In this document: positions 8,223 through 16,829 of the stretch, in pieces
Numbering within the stretch: the stretch's first letter is position 1
Layout: every line of letters begins with the position of its first letter
Translations under genes and position numbers: made by a program
The notes under the pieces: model-generated
The model's database searches: none
Seen by the model: only the letters and a program-made list of their open reading frames with translations
Told to the model about the DNA's origin: nothing
Assembly (NCBI GenBank): GCA_003210055.1
Contig: QCNS01000004.1
Span: forward strand, 34,403-98,402
DNA length: 64,000 nucleotides
Origin: SAR116 cluster bacterium AG-426-I14
GTDB taxonomy: Bacteria > Pseudomonadota > Alphaproteobacteria > Puniceispirillales > Marisalimonadaceae
Direction: 5' to 3'

Positions 8223-9704
8223 TTAAAATCTTCCTTTTCTTTGAACTCCAGCCGAGCTAGTATTCATTACTGCGTCGATGTGAGAATGCATTAATTTTAA
8301 TTTCTTATTAGAGTCAATTCCATTATCCCATAGGTCATTGAACTCCCCAGGATCTTTTTCTAGATCATAAATTTCACCAAAACCTAGCCCATGATATATG
8401 ATGGTTTTATATCTTCCATCAAATGTCATTGTTGCGTGAGTATCACGCACTATACGAGGAGATCCAAGTGAGTCATTAAATTCTGATACGACAATCTTTT
8501 TGTGTTTATCAATATCTTTTCCATTACACATTTTGGAAAAAAGAGATTGGCCTTGCATATAATAAGGTCGATCTATTCCAGCAGCTTCGAGGATTGTAGG
8601 CGCTAAATCAACTAATTCTACTAGTGCTGAACTAACAACATCTTTTTTGATCTTTCCAGGCCAAGAAAATATTAAAGGAACGTGAACTAATCCTTCAAAA
8701 AAACGACTACCTTTATATATCAAACCATGATCACCTAACATTTCACCATGGTCACTATGAAAAATAATTAAAGTATTTTCTAGTTGGTTTATTTCTTTTA
8801 GATAATTTACAAGTCTACCAAAATGCTTGTCGAGGAGTTCAATCATAGCATAGTAATGAGCTTGAACTACTTTCCCATTAAATGTTTCAGGTGGCCAGTT
8901 TCCAGGGTTTTTATATCCACCTTCTTTTGGTGGAAGTGGGTTTTTACCACTTGGATTTACTGCTTCAGTGGCTTGTTGGCATACTTCTCTAAATTTTCTC
9001 TGCCGCTCAATATCGTTTAATTCAAAAAGAGGACCCGGTAAATCATTTGGATTATACTTTTCTCTATATTCTTTTGGGGGATCAAAAGGAGGATGGGGAT
9101 CAAATGGATTAATTGATAACATCCACGGACCTCCTCTTTTTTTTTCAATAAATCTTATAGCCATATCTGTGCACCAAGTAGTCTGGTGAAACTCCTCAGG
9201 AACTCCATCGCAGCAAAAATTGTTTACTGGTTCAAATAGTTTTTTTAAATCTTGTTTTTTTTCTTCTACAATCCATCTCTTATAATCATCTGTTTCTGGG
9301 TTAAGTTTTGGAGTAGAATCGTGACTATAATAAAAAGTATCATATCCATCATTAGTTCTTTTTTCTACGCCACCCTCGGCACTAGCTAAATGTAGTTTTC
9401 CTATTAATCCACATTTATAACCTGCATCATTTAAAATCTTAGTTACTAACACTTCATGGTCTGGAAAATACTCAGCTCCGTTTCTATGGGCATGAGTTGA
9501 AGCTGGATATCTGCCAGTTAAAAAAGAAGCCCTACTTGGTGTGCAAATAGGACTTTGAACATAGGCATTTTTAAAAGCAAAACCATTTTCCATAAATTTA
9601 TTTAAATTAGGCGTATTTATATACTTATTTCCAAGAGCGTTTATGGTATCGTAACGTTGTTGATCCGTACAATACCATAAAATATTTGGTAATTTAGAGG
9701 TCAT
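8223..9704 (-). CDS. Type I sulfatase (formylglycine-dependent), cytoplasmic, sulfatase 2
   Basis: A 493-residue sulfatase with activation motif CTPSR (Cys about residue 53), GKLHLAS, NPFDPHPPFDPP and HSDHGEMLGDHGLIYKG, so the formylglycine, metal and substrate-lysine positions are all present. There is no signal peptide (MTSKLPNILWYCTDQQR), so it acts in the cytoplasm. I chose the ATG at 9704 over a TTG 15 bases upstream because AGGA precedes the ATG at the usual distance. It is the first gene of the leftward operon and faces the LysR gene across a 182-base divergent promoter region. It is only distantly similar to sulfatase 1, so the two are not a recent duplication and may act on different ester positions. 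Activation needs a formylglycine-generating enzyme, which is not in the window. Confidence 0.93.
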   Translation of the reverse strand: MTSKLPNILWYCTDQQRYDTINALGNKYINTPNLNKFMENGFAFKNAYVQSPICTPSRASFLTGRYPASTHAHRNGAEYFPDHEVLVTKILNDAGYKCGLIGKLHLASAEGGVEKRTNDGYDTFYYSHDSTPKLNPETDDYKRWIVEEKKQDLKKLFEPVNNFCCDGVPEEFHQTTWCTDMAIRFIEKKRGGPWMLSINPFDPHPPFDPPKEYREKYNPNDLPGPLFELNDIERQRKFREVCQQATEAVNPSGKNPLPPKEGGYKNPGNWPPETFNGKVVQAHYYAMIELLDKHFGRLVNYLKEINQLENTLIIFHSDHGEMLGDHGLIYKGSRFFEGLVHVPLIFSWPGKIKKDVVSSALVELVDLAPTILEAAGIDRPYYMQGQSLFSKMCNGKDIDKHKKIVVSEFNDSLGSPRIVRDTHATMTFDGRYKTIIYHGLGFGEIYDLEKDPGEFNDLWDNGIDSNKKLKLMHSHIDAVMNTSSAGVQRKGRF

Positions 9705-9772
9705 AAAATTCCTTTTCAATTAAATTTTTTCAATTAAATAATGTAAAAACAAATATTATTTTTTTAATCTGT

Positions 9773-9789
9773 TATAACTTTTAGTTATA
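9773..9789. promoter_or_regulatory. Palindromic candidate LysR operator in the divergent promoter region
   Basis: TATAACT-TTT-AGTTATA is a perfect 7-bp inverted repeat with a 3-base spacer, contains T-N11-A registers, and lies in the 182-base gap between sulfatase 2 and lysR. LysR-type regulators usually bind such sites in shared divergent promoters. The rest of the gap (9705-9886) is plain AT-rich DNA in which no firm -35/-10 pair stands out. Confidence 0.5.
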
Positions 9790-9886
9790 CAAATGTTTAA
9801 TTTATTATAATAAGTTTATATTAATATTTATTTTTCTAAAAAAAATAGTTATGTTTAATATTAGTTAACTTATTAAGTATTTTTAA

Positions 9887-10837
9887 ATGATAAAAACTAG
9901 ACAAATGCAGTATTTTATTTCTGTTGTAGAAAATAAAAGTTTTAACATAGCATCTGATAAATTAAATATTTCCCAACCAGCAATCAGTAAGGCAATTAGT
10001 GATTTGGAAGATATTTTAAATGTAAAATTAATTGATAGACTTCCTAAAGGTGTTGTTCCAACAGAATTTGGCAAAGTATTAGAGAAATATTCTCATCTAG
10101 TTTTAAATGATCTGTCAAAGGTTGAAAAAGAAATTCTATCATTAAAAAATGGAACAATTGGAGATGTTAGTATTGGGGTGGCTTTCAGTCCAAGAATTCA
10201 TTTAGTACCTTTGGCAACTATAAATTTGCAAAAAAAATTTCCAAAAATAAATTTAAAAATTCTTGCTGGTCAACGAATGGAACTTCTTTCAAACCTAATG
10301 AAAGGAAATATTGATTTGTTTGTGTCTGCGATTGTACCAGATGATATATTGTTTTTAGAAGAAGCAGATGAAAACACTTTTAAATACTTGTCTCTATACA
10401 AAGACACACAATATATCGTTACTAGATATGATCATCCACTTCAAAGTAAAAAAGATTTAAAATTATCAGATACATTGAATTATAATTGGATTCTTCCAGA
10501 GCATGAAAAAACAATAAGATTATATGATTTGCATGAACAATTTTTAAAAAATAATTTAGAAATACCAAAACCAAAAATAATTCATAATTCAGGAAATTTT
10601 GCATTACAAGTTATTAAAAATAGCAATTATATTGGCGTACATCCAAAACAAATGATTGAAACACAAAAAGATGGTTTATTAAAAATTTTAAATGTTAAAG
10701 GAATAACTATGGAGCCTATATATGGAATTACTTATCTGAGAAATAAACCTCTTAGAACATCTTGTCAGCTTATAATTGAAGAGTTATCCAAAGTGAGTAA
10801 TAAGATGATCAATCAAGGTTTAATAAAAAAAATATAA
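9887..10837 (+). CDS. LysR family transcriptional regulator
   Basis: A 316-residue LysR-type regulator. The N-terminal winged helix-turn-helix reads MQYFISVVENKSFNIASDKLNISQPAISKAISDLED, with the standard hydrophobic linker, followed by a two-lobed effector-binding domain from about residue 90. Such proteins sense a pathway metabolite and control a divergent operon. The gene is divergent from the sulfatase/ABC operon and shares one base (TAATG) with the following abrB-type gene, so it heads its own operon and probably regulates both arms. The effector is unknown. Confidence 0.93.
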   Translation: MIKTRQMQYFISVVENKSFNIASDKLNISQPAISKAISDLEDILNVKLIDRLPKGVVPTEFGKVLEKYSHLVLNDLSKVEKEILSLKNGTIGDVSIGVAFSPRIHLVPLATINLQKKFPKINLKILAGQRMELLSNLMKGNIDLFVSAIVPDDILFLEEADENTFKYLSLYKDTQYIVTRYDHPLQSKKDLKLSDTLNYNWILPEHEKTIRLYDLHEQFLKNNLEIPKPKIIHNSGNFALQVIKNSNYIGVHPKQMIETQKDGLLKILNVKGITMEPIYGITYLRNKPLRTSCQLIIEELSKVSNKMINQGLIKKI

Positions 10838-11892
10838 TGACAGAAAATTATAAAATTCTTATTAAATCATTATTCATAGGTTTAATAGGTGGAATTTTAT
10901 TTAATTATTTACTATTGCCTTTACCTTGGATGTTAGGGCCTGCTTTTACAGTCGCTATTGCTGCATTATTTCGTATTAGAGTAAATGTAAGTAGAAAGTT
11001 TAGAATGCCCTTTGTAGCAATAACTGGTGTTTGGCTGGGAAGTTACTTTCAGCCAAGTTTATTAAATGAATTAAATGTTTGGATTATTTCTCTTGGGTTT
11101 TTGATTATATACGTCCCTTTTGCACATTTAGTTTCATTTAATATTTTGTATAAAATAAGAGGACTAAACCAGCCTGAGGCTTTTTTTATAGGTTCACCTG
11201 GTGGTTTATTAGAAATGACATTAGGTGCAGAAGAATGCAAAGCTAATTCTAAAAAGGTATCGCTAGTACATATGACAAGGATATTTTTAACAGTCATGAT
11301 AGTCCCTAATCTATTACTATTCATATTTCCTGGATCTTTCACGAGAGAACCAATTTGGCCTGATCTTGAAGGAAATATATTGCATATATTTGCTTTTGTT
11401 ATTTTGATTCCGATTGGAACTTTTATTGGAAATAAAATAAATTTACCAGGTAGTCAGTTTTTTGGACCATTAATAATTAGTGCATTAATTCATGTGACTG
11501 GAGTTTTTCAGTTAAATGCAAATATTACATTATTAATTATTTCTCAATTAATAATAGGTAGTTTTTTTGGTTCAAATATGAATGGTCTTACATGGAAAAT
11601 TGCAGGTAACTATGTTATAGATGCATTAACTGTAGTTTTTTCTCTTATTATTAGTTTTATACCTTTTGTATTTCTTCTTTATGCTATGACAACAATCAAA
11701 CCAGAAGCAGTTATTCTGGCGTTTACCCCTGGAGGCGTAAATGAAATGGGGCTTCTTGCTGCCTTTCTAAACATTGAACCAGCTTATGTTGTAACTCATC
11801 ATTTATTTAGATTATGTACCGTATTATTTTTACTAATTTTTGCAAAAAAATATCTATATCCAAAATTTAAGAAATTAAGTAAACTAAATTGA
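10837..11892 (+). CDS. AbrB family membrane protein (duplicated domain)
   Basis: A 351-residue integral membrane protein with about ten helices. It consists of two similar halves, as in the AbrB/'ammonia monooxygenase' family (Pfam AbrB, PF05145). LLLPLPWMLGPAF and FRMPFVAITGVWLGSYF lie in the first half, and GSFFGSNMNGLTW, FTPGGVNEMGLLAA in the second. The paired motifs SPGGLLEMTLGAEE and TPGGVNEMGLLA mark the internal repeat. The family's function is not settled; some members are proposed carriers or regulators of small-molecule flux. Its start overlaps the lysR stop, so it belongs to the regulator's operon and may act as a carrier for a pathway compound (inference). Confidence 0.85.
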   Translation: MTENYKILIKSLFIGLIGGILFNYLLLPLPWMLGPAFTVAIAALFRIRVNVSRKFRMPFVAITGVWLGSYFQPSLLNELNVWIISLGFLIIYVPFAHLVSFNILYKIRGLNQPEAFFIGSPGGLLEMTLGAEECKANSKKVSLVHMTRIFLTVMIVPNLLLFIFPGSFTREPIWPDLEGNILHIFAFVILIPIGTFIGNKINLPGSQFFGPLIISALIHVTGVFQLNANITLLIISQLIIGSFFGSNMNGLTWKIAGNYVIDALTVVFSLIISFIPFVFLLYAMTTIKPEAVILAFTPGGVNEMGLLAAFLNIEPAYVVTHHLFRLCTVLFLLIFAKKYLYPKFKKLSKLN

Positions 11893-11949
11893 TTTATTTT
11901 TTAAAAAAAAATAATGTTTTAAATACAACTATATTTTTAGGAGAACAAG

Positions 11950-12849
11950 TTGATTAAAGGTCTTATTTCACCAATATTATCACCATTCAATGAAGATTTA
12001 AGTTTTAATCAATCATTATATAATGAATTAGCAGAAGACTTACTTGCCAATGGATGTGCTGGTTTGGCCCCTTTTGGAACAACAGGTGAGGCTTTATCAA
12101 TAGGAAATGAAGAGAGAATTAGAGCTCTTCAAGGGTTAATTGATTCAGGAATTGATCCCAGCATAATGATACCTGGAACAGGATTATGTAATATAACAGA
12201 TACTATAAAAATGAGTAAGCATGCTCTTGATTTAGGTTGTCATGGTATAATGACTTTACCACCCTTTTATTTTAAAGGAATGTCCGATGAAGGTCTTTTT
12301 AATTATTTTGAAAAGCTAATAGAGGGAATTAATCATCAGAGTTTAAAAATTTATTTGTATCATATTCCTCAAGTATCAGGAGTTGGGCTATCAATTGAAC
12401 TGGTTAAAAAACTCAAAAAAACTTTTCCAAACATAGTGGTAGGTATAAAAGATAGTTCAGGAGAATGGAAAAATACGAAAGCATTGCTTGGTATTGATGA
12501 ATTGATTGTTTATCCAGGCGCAGAATTACCAGTTATTGATGCCATCAAATTAGGTGCGCCGGGATGTATCTCAGCAACAGCTAACTTAAATTCTTCGGAC
12601 ATCGCGAAAGTGATAAATTTGTGTCATGACAATGAATGGAATAATGCTGAAGAGTTACATAAAAAAGTAAAAAGTGTAAGAATGTTATTTCAAGATTACG
12701 CTCCGATTCCAGCTCAAAAAAGACTTCTTGCAATGAAAACAGGTAATGATATTTGGTCTATTGTCAGACCACCTCTGTTATCAATGTCAAAAGAAAAAGG
12801 TCAAGAACTTGCAAAAGAACTTAATGATAATTACGGATACTCCTTTTAG
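11950..12849 (+). CDS. DapA/N-acetylneuraminate lyase family aldolase (KDG-aldolase-like)
   Basis: A 299-residue TIM-barrel protein of the class I pyruvate aldolase family. It shows GTTGEALS (residues 39-46), the catalytic tyrosine in YLYHIPQ, and the Schiff-base lysine in VVGIKDSSGEW (about 160). Members include dihydrodipicolinate synthase, sialic acid lyase and 2-keto-3-deoxy-sugar-acid aldolases/dehydratases. Here the context of a LysR regulon with a UxaA-type dehydratase favours cleavage of a 2-keto-3-deoxy acid over lysine synthesis, but this is inference. The start is TTG at 11950, supported by AGGAGA five bases upstream. It lies downstream of the AbrB-type gene after 57 bases of AT-rich spacer. 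Confidence 0.88.
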   Translation: MIKGLISPILSPFNEDLSFNQSLYNELAEDLLANGCAGLAPFGTTGEALSIGNEERIRALQGLIDSGIDPSIMIPGTGLCNITDTIKMSKHALDLGCHGIMTLPPFYFKGMSDEGLFNYFEKLIEGINHQSLKIYLYHIPQVSGVGLSIELVKKLKKTFPNIVVGIKDSSGEWKNTKALLGIDELIVYPGAELPVIDAIKLGAPGCISATANLNSSDIAKVINLCHDNEWNNAEELHKKVKSVRMLFQDYAPIPAQKRLLAMKTGNDIWSIVRPPLLSMSKEKGQELAKELNDNYGYSF

Positions 12850-12863
12850 GTTAATTTAACTTA

Positions 12864-13277
12864 ATGCAAAATTCTCAAAAATTAATCCCACCTTTATCTG
12901 GCAAGTGTCATTGTGGGAAAATAGAGTTTGAACTTATGTGTCATTTGAAGGATTTGAAAAGATGTAATTGTTCTCATTGCAGAAGAAAAGGTTTTGTCAT
13001 GACTACAGTTAAATTAGATGAATTCAAATTAATATCAGGAAAAAAAGATTTAATGGTTTACAAATGGAATACTAAAATTGCTAAACATTACTTTTGTAAA
13101 CATTGTGGTATAAATACTCACCATCAAAGAAGATCAAAACCTAATGAATATGGTGTAAATATCGGATGTTTAGAAGGCTTTAAAATGGAATGGATAGAAA
13201 ATGTAAAATATACTGAAGGAGTAAAATTTTCACTTGAAGATAAAACTAAAATTGATGCTTCTATTTATGAAAAATAA
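12864..13277 (+). CDS. GFA (glutathione-dependent formaldehyde-activating enzyme-like) zinc protein
   Basis: A 137-residue protein with the GFA/CENP-V fold signature: GKCHCGKIEFE near residue 15, RCNCSHCRRKG near 35 and FCKHCGINTHH near 75, giving seven cysteines arranged for two zinc sites. The prototype GFA binds glutathione and formaldehyde, but most members have no proven substrate. It is the last gene of the LysR operon, 14 bases after the aldolase gene, and its stop is four bases from the convergent threonine synthase stop. It may handle a reactive aldehyde product of the pathway (inference). Confidence 0.85.
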   Translation: MQNSQKLIPPLSGKCHCGKIEFELMCHLKDLKRCNCSHCRRKGFVMTTVKLDEFKLISGKKDLMVYKWNTKIAKHYFCKHCGINTHHQRRSKPNEYGVNIGCLEGFKMEWIENVKYTEGVKFSLEDKTKIDASIYEK

Positions 13278-13281
13278 AGCC

Positions 13282-14502
13282 TCAACGCTTAAAATCTGAA
13301 AAGTTAATTTTTGAATTCTTATCAATAAAGTTACTCACTTCTGGTAAAGGGTATTTTAATCCAGATGCACAATTAAATAAGACAACTTTATCAGTATTTT
13401 TAATAATACCCTTATGTAATGATTTTTTAAAAGCTGCATATGTAGCAGCACCTTCTGGACATAACAACATGCCATCATTTTGAGAAATTTCATCTCTCGA
13501 TTTTAATATCTCTTTGTCACTTACAGTTATAGAAAATCCATTGCTTTCATTTACTGCTCTAATAATTAAAAAATCACCGACTGCAATTGGTACCCTTATT
13601 CCTGCAGCAATTGTATTTGCACCTTGCCATAATTCTGCAAATTCTTTTCCTTCTTTCCAAGCCTTGTATATCGGAGCACATCCTTCAGATTGTACAGCAA
13701 CCATTTTTGGAAGTTTTTTTTCTATCCATCCTAATTCTAATAACTCTGCAAATGCTTTCCACATGCCTATTAAACCAGTACCTCCTCCAGTTGGATAGAA
13801 AATTACATCAGGCAGTTCCCAATTAAACTGTTCTGCCAATTCTAAACCCATAGTTTTTTTGCCTTCAATTCTATAAGGTTCTTTTAAAGTTGATACATCA
13901 AACCAGTTTGCTTCATTTTTACCTTCTAAAACTAATTTTCCGCATTCATTTATTAAACCATTAACTAAGTATGTATCCGCTCCAAGCGATTGTATTTCTC
14001 GAATATTTATTTCAGGAGTATCATCAGGACAAAATACTGTTGATTTTATATTGGCCTTAGAAGCGTAGGCGGCTAGTGCAGCACCTGCATTACCATTTGT
14101 TGGTATTGCTAAATGCTTTAATTTTAGCTGTTTTGCCATTGATACAGCTAAGCATAATCCCCTTGCTTTAAAAGAGGCTGTTGGCAAAACACCCTCGTCC
14201 TTGACAATTAATTCACCTTTAAAATTAATGTTATTTTTACTATTATCAAGACTTATTAATGGTGTTTGAACCTCTCCTAGAGAAATTCTATTTTCTTTAT
14301 CTACTGGTAAAAGAAATGCATATCTCCAGAGACCTTCGATTTCATTTAATTTTAAATCATTTTTTTGAATGTCTTTTTTAATCTCTTTCAAATCATATCT
14401 GACTAAAAGTGGTTTACCAACATTTGACAAACCATGTACTTGATTTTTTTCTTTTTTTTCACCAGTTAAAGCACATTCTAGATGAGTAACATAATTTTTC
14501 AT
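13282..14502 (-). CDS. Threonine synthase-like PLP enzyme (ThrC type)
   Basis: A 406-residue fold-type-II PLP enzyme. The PLP lysine sits in PTASFKARG (about residue 115), the phosphate-binding loop is PTGGGTGLIG, and PTNGNAGAALAAYASK is the substrate-loop region. The N-terminus (THLECALTGE) resembles the start of threonine synthases, which convert O-phosphohomoserine to threonine. The more common lysine motif is GSFKDRG, so a related activity (another PLP lyase or a diverged ThrC) is possible. It is transcribed alone, leftward, convergent with the GFA gene, with a 125-base divergent gap to the iron permease gene. A cytoplasmic location follows from the lack of a signal peptide. Confidence 0.82.
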   Translation of the reverse strand: MKNYVTHLECALTGEKKEKNQVHGLSNVGKPLLVRYDLKEIKKDIQKNDLKLNEIEGLWRYAFLLPVDKENRISLGEVQTPLISLDNSKNNINFKGELIVKDEGVLPTASFKARGLCLAVSMAKQLKLKHLAIPTNGNAGAALAAYASKANIKSTVFCPDDTPEINIREIQSLGADTYLVNGLINECGKLVLEGKNEANWFDVSTLKEPYRIEGKKTMGLELAEQFNWELPDVIFYPTGGGTGLIGMWKAFAELLELGWIEKKLPKMVAVQSEGCAPIYKAWKEGKEFAELWQGANTIAAGIRVPIAVGDFLIIRAVNESNGFSITVSDKEILKSRDEISQNDGMLLCPEGAATYAAFKKSLHKGIIKNTDKVVLFNCASGLKYPLPEVSNFIDKNSKINFSDFKR

Positions 14503-14627
14503 AAACTATAAAATTGAAAGTAATTTTTTAAAATTATTCTATATAAATTTCATAAAATCTGTTAGTTAATTTTTAAAAGAATTTACTTATAAAATATTTA
14601 AGCGTAATTAATTTCGGATTTAATTCA

Positions 14628-16256
14628 TTGATAAACTTAATTAGAAATCAGATTTTTTATTTTTTAAATAATAAGTGGTTAATGTTTTCTTTTGTAATAG
14701 TTTTTATTTTGGTATGTCCTATATTATCTATATTTATATCATCTCTTAAATTTGATTTAAATACATGGAGCCATTTAGTTTCAACTAAACTAGGATTATA
14801 TACTTGGAATACAATAACTCTTTTATTAGGTGTTGGTTTAACTTCTCTGTTCATTGGATTAACATCAGCATGGATTATAGCAAATTACAATTTCCCCTTT
14901 TCAAAAATATTAGAATGGGCACTAATTTTACCATTGGCTATTCCTCCTTATATTGTAGCTTATTCATATACAGATTTTTTGGAATATAGTGGATACATTC
15001 AAACTTTCATTAGAGATATATTTTTATTTAAAACCTCTAAAGAATATTATTTTCCAGAAATAAGATCGATGGGTGGAGCAATTTTTGTTATGTCTTTTGT
15101 CCTTTACCCTTATATATATCTCATTTCAAAACTTGCTTTTTTATCTACACCAATAAGTTTATATGAACTTGCTAAAATGCATGGAAAATCATCTTTTTTT
15201 AACGTAGCACTTCCTATGTCAAGGCCAGCTATTGTAGCAGGATTGTCTTTAGTCTTAATGGAAACTATATCTGACTTTGGAACAGTCGAGTTTTTTGCTG
15301 TTGAAACTCTAACTCTTGGAATATTTAACCTGTGGTTAGGAATGAATGATTTTGCCGCTGCATCTCAGGTTGCAATCGTTTCCTTCACATTTATCATTAT
15401 TTTACTGGGTATTGAATTAACCGCAAGAAAAAGACAAAAATTTCATGACTATCAAATAAAAAACATAAAGTTCAGAACTAAGCTAAATTTTTATCAAAGT
15501 TTACTGGCTATATCGATTTGTTTTATTCCCTTATTCTTTGGATTTATACTTCCTGTTTTAATTTTGATAGAACAAGGCTCAACAGATACAACTAATTTTT
15601 CTACCCTCTTAGAAATAAGTATAAATACTCTTACGATTGCTGGAATTAGTGCAATCATAATTGTTTTTATTTCTGCGTTTTTAGCTCTTACAGTCAACTT
15701 TAAAGGAAACAAAATATTTCCTTTTTTTGCAACTGCTGCTGGTAGTGGATATGCATTTCCCGGTGTAATGATAGCTTTAGGAACAACTTATTTTTTTAGC
15801 TTGATTCAAAACATAAATTTTATGAATAGTTTTACTATTATTGGTACATTTATAGCTTTAATATTTGCATATATTTCGAGATTTAATGCAATAGGTTATG
15901 GATCAATAAATACAGGAATAATGAGAATGACACCAAGTTTAATGGAAGCAAGCATTACTATGGGATACTCTTATGAAAGAAGTATACTTAAAATTGTTTT
16001 CCCAATAATAAAACCTTCTTTTTTGGTTGCAGGAATATTATCATTCGTTGAAATTGCTAAAGAATTGCCAATAACTTTACTTTTAAGACCTTTTAATTTT
16101 GAAACTTTGTCTACATATGTTTACCAATACGCAAAAGATGAAATGTTTGAAGATTCTGCATATGCAGCTTTACTTATCGTTTTCGTTGGTCTAATACCTA
16201 TATTTCTTCTAAATAAAGCTCTGAAAACGCAAAACTTTTTTAATAATAAAAAGTAA
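14628..16256 (+). CDS. fbpB: Ferric iron ABC transporter permease, fused double domain (FbpB/SfuB type)
   Basis: A 542-residue membrane protein with about twelve helices, built from two ThiP/FbpB-like permease domains. The two ATPase-contact loops are MHGKSSFFNVALPMSRP (about residue 185) and MGYSYERSILKIVFPIIKP (about 445). Family members import ferric iron (or thiamine, in the ThiP branch). The ferric binding protein gene lies 1.4 kb downstream on the other strand and Fur lies between them, which supports iron. No cognate ATPase gene is in the window. The start is uncertain: TTG at 14628 with CGGA upstream, or ATG at 14682, which would remove an amphipathic leader of 18 residues. Confidence 0.87.
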   Translation: MINLIRNQIFYFLNNKWLMFSFVIVFILVCPILSIFISSLKFDLNTWSHLVSTKLGLYTWNTITLLLGVGLTSLFIGLTSAWIIANYNFPFSKILEWALILPLAIPPYIVAYSYTDFLEYSGYIQTFIRDIFLFKTSKEYYFPEIRSMGGAIFVMSFVLYPYIYLISKLAFLSTPISLYELAKMHGKSSFFNVALPMSRPAIVAGLSLVLMETISDFGTVEFFAVETLTLGIFNLWLGMNDFAAASQVAIVSFTFIIILLGIELTARKRQKFHDYQIKNIKFRTKLNFYQSLLAISICFIPLFFGFILPVLILIEQGSTDTTNFSTLLEISINTLTIAGISAIIIVFISAFLALTVNFKGNKIFPFFATAAGSGYAFPGVMIALGTTYFFSLIQNINFMNSFTIIGTFIALIFAYISRFNAIGYGSINTGIMRMTPSLMEASITMGYSYERSILKIVFPIIKPSFLVAGILSFVEIAKELPITLLLRPFNFETLSTYVYQYAKDEMFEDSAYAALLIVFVGLIPIFLLNKALKTQNFFNNKK

Positions 16257-16321
16257 TTTTTTTTTTTCTTGTATTTTTTCTTAGTTTGTAATTATTCTAA
16301 TGTTTAAGAAAGGAACGAGAG

Positions 16322-16732
16322 TTGCCAGAATTATACGACAAATGTTTGAAAGTTGGACTAAGAATGACTTTACCAAGAAAAATTATTCTTGAAGTCATTG
16401 AAGATTCTGAAGATCATCCAGACGTAGAAGAAATGTACAGAAGAGCCGTTGAAAGGGACAAAACAATTTCAATAGCTACTGTTTATAGAACAATTAAACT
16501 GTTTGAAGAAGCGGGTATAATTGAACGTTTAGATATTGGAGATGGACGAGCTAGATACGAAGAAGCTGGAGAACATCATGAGCACCTTGTTGACGTTGAA
16601 ACTGGAGAGATTATAGAATTCCAAGATAACGAATTAGAAGAAATGAAAAAAGCTGTAGCTCTTAAAATGGGTTATGAGCTTGTAGATCATAGATTAGAGT
16701 TATTTGGAAAAAAAATTAAGCAAAATTCATAA
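16322..16732 (+). CDS. fur: Fur family transcriptional regulator
   Basis: A 136-residue ferric uptake regulator. The winged helix carries RMTLPRKIILEVI and IATVYRTIKLFEEAG. The dimerisation/metal domain carries HHEHLVDVETGEIIEF and VDHRLELFG, giving the His/Asp/Glu regulatory site. The only cysteine is near residue 8, so the CxxC zinc sites are absent, as in alphaproteobacterial Fur/Mur. The start is TTG at 16322 with AGGA seven bases upstream. It lies 65 bases after the iron permease gene, separated by a T-rich run. Several Fur-box-like sites lie within the next 6 kb, so it probably acts on its own neighbourhood. A manganese-sensing Mur role cannot be excluded. Confidence 0.92.
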   Translation: MPELYDKCLKVGLRMTLPRKIILEVIEDSEDHPDVEEMYRRAVERDKTISIATVYRTIKLFEEAGIIERLDIGDGRARYEEAGEHHEHLVDVETGEIIEFQDNELEEMKKAVALKMGYELVDHRLELFGKKIKQNS

Positions 16733-16800
16733 TTAAAGACTGAATTTTGATAAAATTTCTTTTTGTTAAACGTTGCATAATATACTTTTTATGATATATT

Positions 16801-16819
16801 AAGAATGATTATCATTATC
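16801..16819. promoter_or_regulatory. Fur-box-like site upstream of an SDR gene
   Basis: AAGAATGATTATCATTATC matches the classical 19-bp Fur box (reverse-complement register GATAATGATTATCATTATC) at 17 of 19 positions by my count. It lies 11 bases before the SDR start codon and just after an AT-rich -10-like TATGATATATT. Fur binding here would block the promoter or early elongation. The rest of the gap (16733-16829) holds no other signal that I can see. Confidence 0.7.
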
Positions 16820-16829
16820 AAATAGGATT

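Noticed and set aside
11049..11342. 97-codon frame antisense to the AbrB-type membrane gene
   Set aside because: No motifs, no ribosome-binding site and fully contained in a well-supported gene.
11893..11925. T6/A8 palindrome after the AbrB-type gene as a terminator
   Set aside because: The stem is made only of A-T pairs in AT-rich DNA and the downstream gene continues the operon.
16257..16280. T-run after the iron permease gene as a terminator
   Set aside because: No stem precedes the T-run, so an intrinsic terminator is not supported.
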